From Iodidimonas nitroreducens (GTDB taxonomy: Bacteria > Pseudomonadota > Alphaproteobacteria > Sphingomonadales > Rhodothalassiaceae): 64,000 bases of DNA. Every line of letters starts with the position of its first letter. Position 1 is the first letter of the stretch. Position numbers and translations under genes: made by a program. Under the pieces are notes generated by a model. The model was not told the origin of the DNA. It made no database searches and saw only the letters and a list, made by a program, of their open reading frames with translations. Positions 57,387 to 64,000 of the stretch are shown here, piece after piece. The stretch is from assembly GCF_008579165.1 (NCBI RefSeq), contig NZ_BKCN01000003.1. One strand, 5' to 3'.

Positions 57387-58186
57387 ATGGGGGCGAAGAT
57401 GACAGCTTTAGGGATGAAAAGGGGTGCGGCATCCGTTCTGGCGGCAATCCTGTCTGGCATGGTGATGGCCGCGCCGGTGGATGCTGCGGTTATTGCCAGC
57501 CATGATTATAATCTGTTCAGCCATCCCGATGGCAATCAGGCCCCCCCGATTTATGCTTGCGCCTTGATGGGATCGAGCGCTTTCTCACCGGTGGCGGCCG
57601 GGCATCCGATGTGTGGACCTTTGCCTTTACCAATGTGACAGCAAGGCTTGAAGTGCATGACGATTCGGCCCTGAACAGCTTTCGCATCATTGGCCTGGGT
57701 GAAGGCGGGCGGGATTCGGGGGGAGGGTCTTATGTCGCTTCCGCCCCGGTGAGCTTTGATTTTACCTATCGGGGATTTGCGGCGTCGGCTGATTTCGATC
57801 CCCTCAATCCGGGGATCCAGATTTTTGGCGATGGCGCAGGGGCCAGTTCCAAGGGAACCGGCAAATTAAGCTTTTTGGATTCTGTTTTGGGTATTGATGC
57901 CGGCCAGCAGGTGCAGCTGATTGCCTGGGGCGATCAATCGGGCCGGCTGTTCAGCTTTTTATCCAATAATCACCGGCTCGATTGCCCGGAATCGGTGCAT
58001 TGCGGCTTTCCCGTGGGCTGGGGTTGGCTGGGGCTGACGGATGGCGCGCAACGTGTGTCTCATGTTTCCTCACAGGATTTTCTGTTTGCCAGCCGCTATG
58101 TTACCGATGTGCCTGTTCCCGCGAGCGCGCTTTTTTTCATCGGAGGGCTTCTCGGTCTTGGGATGATGAGCCGCCGCAAGCGCTGA
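57387..58186 (+). CDS. VPLPA-CTERM sorting-signal protein, frameshifted near 57556
   Basis: About 266 residues when repaired. Signal peptide (to about residue 34), a secreted domain with no recognisable enzyme motif (FTNVTARLEVHDDSALNSFRI, GAGASSKGTGKLSFLDSVLG), and a C-terminal sorting signal: VPVPASALFFIGGLLGLGMMSRRKR, a short motif, a hydrophobic helix and a basic tail, as in the VPLPA-CTERM class handled by exosortase-type enzymes. One missing G at ~57556 restores IYGLRLDGIERFLTGG. The exosortase gene is not in the window. Likely a surface or matrix protein. Confidence 0.75.
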
Positions 58187-58213
58187 TCAAGGCGTTCTGA
58201 TCACCATCCGCAC

Positions 58214-58250
58214 CCGGCTCGCGATTGTGTTTCATCACCTGGCGAGCCGG
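58214..58250. terminator. Hairpin between convergent VPLPA and ctrA genes
   Basis: CCGGCTCGC (58214-58222) and GCGAGCCGG (58242-58250) form a perfect 9-bp stem around a 19-base loop. It could end transcription from either side; the T content is modest. Confidence 0.4.
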
Positions 58251-58277
58251 TTATGATCTTGATCATGGGCGCAGCCT

Positions 58278-59045
58278 TTAACTGGCGAGAGCGTTGGCAG
58301 TTTCAGCACCCTTGGGGCTTTTTCTGTCCCCGGAATTTGCAGAAGCTCTGTTTTCACCCTGGCTTTCTTCATCGGGATCACGCAAAACATAGCCACGCCC
58401 CCACACGGTTTCGATATAGTTTTCACCATCGGTGGCCGATGCCAGCTTTTTTCTCAGCTTGCAGATAAACACATCGATGATTTTTAATTCCGGCTCATCG
58501 ATGCCGCCATAAAGATGATTGAGAAACATTTCTTTGGTGAGGGTGGTGCCCTTGCGCAGGCTCAAAAGTTCGAGCATGGCATATTCTTTTCCGGTCAGAT
58601 GCACCCGATTGCCGCGCACATCAACGGTTTTAGTATCCAGATTGACCGAAAGCTTGCCGGTTTTGATCACCGATTGGGAATGCCCCTTGGAGCGGCGCAC
58701 AATAGCGTGGATGCGGGCCACCAGTTCTTCCTTGTGAAAGGGCTTGGTCAGATAATCATCGGCACCAAAGCCCAGGGCCTTCACCTTATCTTCCATTTCC
58801 GATTGCCCCGACAAAATCAGGATCGGTGTATTGACCTTGGAAAGCCGCAACTTTTTCAGGACATCATAACCATGCATATCCGGCAGGTTGAGATCGAGAA
58901 TGATGATGTCATAATCATAAAGCTTGCCCAGATCGAGGCCTTCTTCGCCCAGATCCGTGGTATAAACATTGAATCGCTCAACCGAGAGCATGAGTTCGAT
59001 GCTTTTGGCTGTGGTGGTATCGTCTTCGATCAATAGCACGCGCAT
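58278..59045 (-). CDS. ctrA: CtrA, cell-cycle master response regulator
   Basis: OmpR-type response regulator of 255 residues. The receiver domain MRVLLIEDDTTTAKSIELML has the phospho-acceptor Asp51 in IIILDLNLPDMHGYD; PILILSGQSEMEDKVKALGFGADDYLTKPF follows, as in CtrA. The DNA-binding domain contains GKEYAMLELLSLRKGTTLTKEMFLNHLYGG and DVFICKLRKKLA. CtrA controls division, flagellar and other genes in alphaproteobacteria by binding TTAA-type sites; a cluster of these lies upstream. A ~20-residue C-terminal tail after RDPDEES is low-complexity. Divergent from fliI. Confidence 0.95.
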   Translation of the reverse strand: MRVLLIEDDTTTAKSIELMLSVERFNVYTTDLGEEGLDLGKLYDYDIIILDLNLPDMHGYDVLKKLRLSKVNTPILILSGQSEMEDKVKALGFGADDYLTKPFHKEELVARIHAIVRRSKGHSQSVIKTGKLSVNLDTKTVDVRGNRVHLTGKEYAMLELLSLRKGTTLTKEMFLNHLYGGIDEPELKIIDVFICKLRKKLASATDGENYIETVWGRGYVLRDPDEESQGENRASANSGDRKSPKGAETANALAS

Positions 59046-59239
59046 GGTCTTCTCTCCTGTGCGCTACCGGAACATTTCTTGTTCTGGTTCCCTGTTTTGT
59101 GGCCACGAGAGACGACAATGCCCCCGCTTCGCCTTCATCCGTCATCGGCCTTATGCGTTAAGACCTTTAGATTTTTCGGCTCTCAGATTTTTCAGGCCAT
59201 CGCGCATAAAATGCTTGCTGCCCCTGAGTCGCCCCCTCA

Positions 59240-59284
59240 TTAATCAAAGTTAACAGGCGATTTATTAACAAATTATAACCTTAA
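59240..59284. promoter_or_regulatory. Cluster of TTAA(C) half-sites between ctrA and fliI
   Basis: TTAA (59240), TTAAC (59250), TTAAC (59265) and TTAA (59281) lie in an AT-rich stretch of the 379-base gap. CtrA boxes are TTAA-N7-TTAAC; the first pair here has spacing 6. A GANTC methylation-type site (GAGTC) is at 59226-59230, as in ctrA promoters of other alphaproteobacteria. Confidence 0.45.
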
Positions 59285-59424
59285 TAGAAACGACCGACCG
59301 CAAAAAGCCTGAAATTGCGTTATTAAACATAGTTTACTTAGGTTTAAGAAAATGCGCACAGGATGGCTTTTCAGCGTGAATGGCCCGCATTGGCCGCTTT
59401 ATCTGCATTTTGGAATCTCCTGAC

Positions 59425-60750
59425 ATGGCTGCGAGTCTCAAAAGTCTGCATATCGGAATCAACCGGATTCAATCTGATCGCCGCTATGGCCGGGTGGTGG
59501 CGGTACGCGGCTTGCTGGTTGAGGTGGCGGGCGCAGAACACAGCCTGTCTGTGGGATCGCGGGTGATCATTGAAGCCCGGGATCGCCGCCTGATCGATTG
59601 CGAGGTGATCGGCTTTGGCGATGAGCGGTCGCTGGTGATGCCCTTCACCGGGCTGGATGGTGTGGGAATCGGCTGCAAAGCTTATGTGGGGGAGCAGGAA
59701 CCGGCGGTTTATCCCTCGTCCGCATGGCTTGGCCGGGTGGTCAATGCCTTTGGGCAGCCGGTGGATGGCAAGGGCCCCTTGCGGGAAAGTGGCGAACCGG
59801 CGCTTTTGCGCGCCCGCCCCCCGGCGGCCCATGAACGGCAAAGGGTGGGGGCCAAGCTTGATCTGGGCGTGCGCGCCCTCAATAGCTTCGTTTCCTGCTG
59901 TTCGGGGCAAAGAATGGGGATTTTCGCGGGGTCGGGTGTCGGGAAATCGGTGCTGATGTCGATGCTTGCGCGCTATACCGCCACCGATGTTGCGGTCATC
60001 GGCCTGATCGGCGAGCGCGGGCGCGAGGTACAGGAATTTATTGAGGATGATCTGGGCGAGGAGGGGCTGGCACGCTCTGTGGTGGTGGTGGCCACATCCG
60101 ACGAATCGGCCCTGATGCGGCGGCAGGCGGCGTGGCTCACCCTCACCTTATCGGAATATTTTCGCGATCATGGCCAGCAGGTTTTGTGCCTGATGGATTC
60201 GATCACCCGCTTTGCCATGGCCCAGCGTGAAATCGGCCTTGCGGGGGGCGAGCCACCCACCACCAAGGGCTATACCCCCACCGTTTTTACCGAATTGCCG
60301 AAATTGCTGGAGCGGGCAGGGCCGGGGCCGCGCGGCGCGGGCTCGATCACCGGGCTTTTCACCGTGCTGGTGGAGGGCGATGATCATAATGAGCCGGTGG
60401 CCGATGCGGTGCGGGGCATATTGGATGGCCATATCGTGATGGAGCGGGCGATTGCCGAACGCGGCCGCTATCCTGCCATCAATGTGCTGAAATCTGTTTC
60501 GCGCACCATGCCCGGCTGCAATAGCGACGCGGAAAACGAGATCGTGCGGGAGGCACGCACCAGCCTTGCCGCCTATGCCGATATGGAAGAAATGATCCGC
60601 CTTGGCGCTTATCGTCGGGGGGCGGATGCGGTTGTGGACCGGGCCATGGATCTGATGCCCCAGCTTGATGCCTATCTTAATCAGAAAAAAGACGATCAAA
60701 CCAATCTTGCCGATGGCTATCAACGTTTGGCCGATATTCTTCGATCATGA
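59425..60750 (+). CDS. fliI: FliI, flagellar export ATPase
   Basis: ATPase that drives loading of flagellar export substrates; 441 residues. The Walker A motif AGSGVGKS is at residues 168-175, followed by LIGERGREVQEFIEDDL, Walker B LCLMDSITRFAMAQREIGL, PPTTKGYTPTVFTELPKLLERAG and the C-terminal domain. The ATG at 59425 is chosen because FliI proteins begin near here; an upstream start at 59380 adds a leader unlike the family. FliJ follows ten bases after. The ctrA promoter region is shared, so CtrA control is likely. Confidence 0.93.
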   Translation: MAASLKSLHIGINRIQSDRRYGRVVAVRGLLVEVAGAEHSLSVGSRVIIEARDRRLIDCEVIGFGDERSLVMPFTGLDGVGIGCKAYVGEQEPAVYPSSAWLGRVVNAFGQPVDGKGPLRESGEPALLRARPPAAHERQRVGAKLDLGVRALNSFVSCCSGQRMGIFAGSGVGKSVLMSMLARYTATDVAVIGLIGERGREVQEFIEDDLGEEGLARSVVVVATSDESALMRRQAAWLTLTLSEYFRDHGQQVLCLMDSITRFAMAQREIGLAGGEPPTTKGYTPTVFTELPKLLERAGPGPRGAGSITGLFTVLVEGDDHNEPVADAVRGILDGHIVMERAIAERGRYPAINVLKSVSRTMPGCNSDAENEIVREARTSLAAYADMEEMIRLGAYRRGADAVVDRAMDLMPQLDAYLNQKKDDQTNLADGYQRLADILRS

Positions 60751-60760
60751 AAGGTGAGCG

Positions 60761-61186
60761 ATGAAGGGTCTGGATGGCATGATCCGGTTGTCGAAATGGC
60801 AGCTTGATGAAGCGCGAAAGGAACTGGCCGGGGTGCAGGCCGAGATGAATGAGATCGATGCCCAGCTTGCTGCCCTTTCAGGCCAATTGGAAAAAGAAGG
60901 GGCTTTTGAAGGCGATGTGCTGGCGGGCCTTTCTTTTGGGGCTTTTGCTGCCGCCACATTCGCCCGCCGTGATGCGCTGCTGAAAAAGCGCCATGGCGTG
61001 GAAAAACAGCGCAATGCCAAGGAAGATGTGGTGCGCGAAGCCTTTCAGGAACTCAAGAAATTCGAGATTTTGGCCGAACGCCAAGCCCTGCGCCAAAAAG
61101 AGGACGCGGCCAAGCGCGAAACAGCCATGCTCGATGAAATGGGCATCCAGCGCCATCATCGCGATAAGGAACGCGATAAGGAATAA
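60761..61186 (+). CDS. fliJ: FliJ-like flagellar export protein
   Basis: A 141-residue, almost wholly helical, charged protein immediately after fliI, as expected for the FliJ stalk protein that fits in the FliI hexamer. Coiled-coil pattern over residues ~9-50 (KWQLDEARKELAGVQAEMNEIDAQLAALSGQLEKE) and ~75-125. Ends in a run of Lys, Glu, Asp and Arg. Identification rests on position, length and composition. Confidence 0.8.
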   Translation: MKGLDGMIRLSKWQLDEARKELAGVQAEMNEIDAQLAALSGQLEKEGAFEGDVLAGLSFGAFAAATFARRDALLKKRHGVEKQRNAKEDVVREAFQELKKFEILAERQALRQKEDAAKRETAMLDEMGIQRHHRDKERDKE

Positions 61187-61230
61187 GGTGCTTATCCTTT
61201 ATGATAAGGGGTGGCGAATCGGCTTGGCTC

Positions 61231-61569
61231 CTATTCCCCATGCCGGTTCTGCTCAGCCTTTAAAAGGGCGATATTGCGATTATTCACCTTGAAAGCAATG
61301 TCGAACAAATCCCCCGCGATGGGAATGCTCCCCAGCAGAAAATCGATCCCGATATTGGCCAGCATCTGCGCAATCACCCGCTTGCGCGCACCCATATGCA
61401 CGGCTTCCGCCACCAGATAAAGCGACACCAACGCCATCACGGCATCGCCAATGCCGGGGATCAGGCCAATGATGCCATCCAGCCCCACCCGCACCCCAAG
61501 GCCGGGAATGCGAAAGCGGCTGTCGAGCAAGTCCGCCAATCCCTCCAGCCGCTTCAATCGCTGGTCCAT
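61231..61569 (-). CDS. DUF4112 membrane protein
   Basis: A 112-residue protein with the DUF4112 signature: RFRIPGLGVRVGLDGIIGLIPGIGDAVMALVSLYLVAEA and then ANIGIDFLLGSIPIAGDLFDIAFKVNNRN. Two hydrophobic segments suggest membrane insertion. The role of the family is unknown. The frame extends upstream over 115 more codons with no family likeness; the ATG at 61569, eight bases after AGGAAAG, is clearly the start. It follows the pentapeptide gene by eight bases, so they may be co-transcribed. Confidence 0.88.
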   Translation of the reverse strand: MDQRLKRLEGLADLLDSRFRIPGLGVRVGLDGIIGLIPGIGDAVMALVSLYLVAEAVHMGARKRVIAQMLANIGIDFLLGSIPIAGDLFDIAFKVNNRNIALLKAEQNRHGE

Positions 61570-61577
61570 GCTCTTTC

Positions 61578-63609
61578 CTATGCTGATGGCGTCCAAGAAA
61601 TACGGAATTTTCGCCGGATTGCAACGCCGCTCAAAAACACCAATAACAAGGATAAAACCGATTGAAACGTGGAAAGAACCTTCAGCCAAAGGGGCAGGCC
61701 GGGGCTTTGAAAGGCCGCCGCCAGGCGCGGCACCGTATCGGGAAAGCGGACATCCCAAACCGCCCCCGGCTTGATAAGATTTTGGATGGACAAGGCAAAA
61801 GCATCCCCAAGGGCGGGATGGGGCGCGCCGTCGAGGTGGAAGCAAAGGGTGCCACTGCCAAGGCTGGCGCATAAAAAGGCGGTCGTCCAAATCACCAGAA
61901 AAAGCCCGAAAAGCCAAACAAGCGGGCGGCCGATGGAATGACCATAATCGCTAAGGCCCAATAAACATGGCTCGATAGCGCTCCATCCGCTTGATAGCCG
62001 GGCGGTGCCGCCGAGCAATCAATTCATAACGGAAATAGCGCCGCTCCCGTGATGAGTCGGCGATCTTTTCCATTTCCTGTTTCAGAACCCGGCAGCCGCC
62101 TTCCAAGGCACCGAAATAGGCTTCTCGGGCTTTATCCTCTCCCTTCACCTCACCTTTGACCGCATGTAATGCTTCATCCCAAAGTTCTGTGGCGCGGTCT
62201 TCACCGGGATCATGCAGAATAAGACTTTTGGCAAAGCGGGCTTCATTGAAAGTGGCGAGGCTGGAAATCTCCACGTCTCGGAAACTGACCAGTTCGCGAA
62301 AGCGGGTGGCGCGAAAGCAGTTGAGGCTTTCCATTGGGGATTGGGGAAGTTTACAATCTCTAAAAAAGGCCGCGCCTATGAATTCAGCACCTTCAAATGT
62401 CGTCTTGCCTTTGAATTCTGCCTCCTTAAATGAAGCCCGATCATCAAAAGTGGCCTCATGAAAGCTTGCCTTTTGGTGGAATACGGCAGATCGGAAAGTG
62501 ACATTCTTGCCAAAACGGCAACCATCAAACCGCACATTCCCTTTAAAAATGACATGATCGAAATTCGCATCATCACCAAATTCAGAACCAGTGAAATCAA
62601 CGTCAGAATAAAAAATGGATGTCCCAGAAGGAATATCTTCAAAATATGATTTACTGAAACTTAGACCACGGGAGAATGTACATTTGATAATAGAAACATC
62701 TTTATAAAAAAAGTTGTCTATAAATTGACAATTTTCACCAAAAGAAGTATTTTTTATTTGGAAATTTCCAAAAAATTCATTTTTTCTAAAAATAGCACTT
62801 TTTTCTAATAATGAATTATTTATTTTAAATAAATCGTAGAAACTTGATTTTTCAAAATATGCGTAATTTTTAAAATTTGTATCATGAATGCGAATTTCCT
62901 CAATTACTAAGCTATTCATAAATTTAAATATTTTTTTAAATTTACTAAATGATACTGACACGATTTTGAATTTATATTTATTGAAATAATATTTTATATC
63001 AGGGTGAGAAAAATTCATATTCAGGATTGATGTTTTTCCAAAATCAAAATCCATATCTAACAGAATTCTGTTTGTTAATTGGATGCTAAAAAAATCAAAT
63101 ATTTTTTCTGTCCTTGATCCTTTTAAATTGAGTTTGAATTTTTGATCCGCAAATATGTTTAAAGGTTCATTATTTGCTGTCTCTAGACGTGCAAGCAGTG
63201 CCCTTCTCAGCGCAGGGTGGGAAGAGGCCTCTGTTTCGGCAAGATGGATGATGTGCCACAGCTTGCCATCCGCCCCCGTTTTTAGGAGCCCTCTTGCCAA
63301 TAACGCATCATCACTCAGCAGACGCTCTTCGCCATCGGCGATGCCGATGCTCCATCGCCAGTAATCTTGAATCGTTGCTTCTTTCCAATCTCCATAGCTG
63401 ATTTTGTGCACATTTCCTTCGCCCGGGAAACCAGCCGGGGCCATCCAGCGCTTCAGTTTTTGCGCTTCTGAAGCCAAATCGCCCAAGTGCCAGCCGGCAT
63501 CGGCCAATCCCTCCCAAGAAAAGTCCATCGCCTCCCAATCCGCTTCCCATTGGGCGAGGGCTTTGGCCTTCCGGGTCTCCACCTCTTCATCCGTCAGTTT
63601 CTGGCTCAT
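61578..63609 (-). CDS. Pentapeptide-repeat protein with C-terminal membrane helices, frameshifted near 61958
   Basis: About 676 residues when repaired. The N-terminal ~170 residues are GC-rich and normal in codon use. The middle third (DNA ~62640-63170) is very AT-rich and encodes Phe, Lys, Asn and Ile-rich degenerate repeats. Regular pentapeptide repeats (FRSAVFHQKASFHEATFDDRASFKEAEF) follow. A conserved RYFRYELIARRHRPAIKRMERY leads into two or more hydrophobic helices (LVWLFGLFLVIWTTAF; LSLLLVFLSGVAI). One extra G at 61957-61959 splits the last part; removing it gives AMFIGLSDYGHSI. Function unknown; the helices suggest a membrane-tethered repeat rod. Confidence 0.75.
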
Positions 63610-63905
63610 ATCCGCGCCCCCCCTATGAAAACCCTCATCTGCCTATCCTAGGGCCTGATCAAGGGCGATCAAAGTCTACCCCCAGCGCCACGACCGGGAA
63701 AGTCGCTATGCGCGCAATGATCTCGGAAAAATGGCGCGCCCGCATTTTATCCCTCTCGCCATATTCGATCAGAAAGGGCGGCTTATGGGAAAGATTCAGC
63801 GCCGCAAACGGGGGAAATGATAGGCTTTACCATAGCAATCCCATGCCGAGGACTGCTGGCCGGAATGGCGAAAGAGGGCGATGTCAAAAAACTTCCAAAA
63901 AGGGT
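63610..63905. other. Gene-free stretch before the terminal promoter
   Basis: No convincing gene in these ~300 bases; a 69-codon minus-strand frame nearby looks like chance. The end (63875-63905) contains two A-rich tracts that could be an UP element for the following promoter. Confidence 0.5.
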
Positions 63906-63934
63906 TTGACAGGCCATGCCAGCATCCATATAAC
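63906..63934 (+). promoter_or_regulatory. Near-consensus sigma-70 promoter, probably of an rRNA operon
   Basis: TTGACA (63906-63911), a 17-base spacer and TATAAC (63929-63934), preceded by A-rich tracts. The composition resembles rrn promoters of alphaproteobacteria, and the ~65 bases after it contain no start codon with a ribosome site. The rRNA genes themselves would lie beyond the window. Confidence 0.6.
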
Positions 63935-64000
63935 CCGCCCTCACCGCTGCGGAGCACACGGCTTCGAAACACGGCGGCGCCTTGGAAATCAAGGCTTTGA

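Noticed and set aside
63783..63992. A 69-codon minus-strand frame at the window end
   Set aside because: It has no ribosome site or homology that I recognise, and it overlaps the strong promoter.
1..64000. CRISPR arrays, prophage, insertion sequences, tRNA genes
   Set aside because: I found no regularly spaced repeats, no transposase or integrase motifs, no phage structural genes and no tRNA-like sequence.

Overview
The window looks like a chromosomal segment of a heterotrophic, flagellated alphaproteobacterium. The evidence is the master regulator CtrA beside fliI-fliJ, a fliL-fliM-DUF6468-MotE block divergent from fliF, many TonB-dependent receptors and lipoproteins, and a VPLPA-type C-terminal sorting signal. 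I cannot name the genus. G+C is moderate to high, yet Asp, His, Tyr and Asn codons end mostly in T.

Layout. 1-9213: flagellar genes (end of fliR, flhB; on the minus strand fliL, fliM, DUF6468, MotE-like; on the plus strand fliF, fliH, fliN, fliP, fliG). 9290-12371: a DUF938 methyltransferase, a radical SAM enzyme and an overlapping nucleoside-type transporter. 12394-17694: an ECF sigma factor, a FecR-like anti-sigma factor and an STN-domain TonB receptor; two copies of one promoter motif tie them together. 17767-21603: M28 peptidase lipoprotein, EamA transporter, NADP-dependent oxidoreductase. 21669-35283: a maltodextrin island (TonB receptor, two LacI regulators, beta-phosphoglucomutase, GH65 phosphorylase, MFS permease, GH13 alpha-glucosidase, exported GH13 alpha-amylase) with two sets of palindromic operators. 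35456-46050: sulfite dehydrogenase plus cytochrome c, isovaleryl-CoA dehydrogenase, a minus-strand run of M28 peptidase, M19 dipeptidase and Gfo/Idh oxidoreductase, then alanine dehydrogenase, asparaginase and an EAL protein. 46072-58186: alkaline phosphatase, a catalytically degenerate serine-hydrolase homologue, aldehyde dehydrogenase, a degenerate M48-like protein, Nudix hydrolase, TPR histidine kinase, a lipoprotein, a VWA protein and a VPLPA-CTERM protein. 58278-63609: ctrA, fliI, fliJ, DUF4112 and a pentapeptide-repeat membrane protein with a strikingly AT-rich middle. The window ends on a near-consensus sigma-70 promoter that looks like that of an rRNA operon.

About twenty single-base frameshifts break 16 genes, including fliF and fliG. 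Nearly all are losses of one base in a short homopolymer. I treat them as probable sequence errors and annotate each broken gene as one CDS, giving the break point.

The most coherent biology is the maltodextrin island: outer-membrane uptake, hydrolysis in the envelope, inner-membrane import and phosphorolysis to glucose plus beta-glucose 1-phosphate, under local LacI control. The most unusual items are the two pseudoenzyme candidates, the radical SAM/transporter pair, the mosaic pentapeptide gene and the duplicated ECF promoter.
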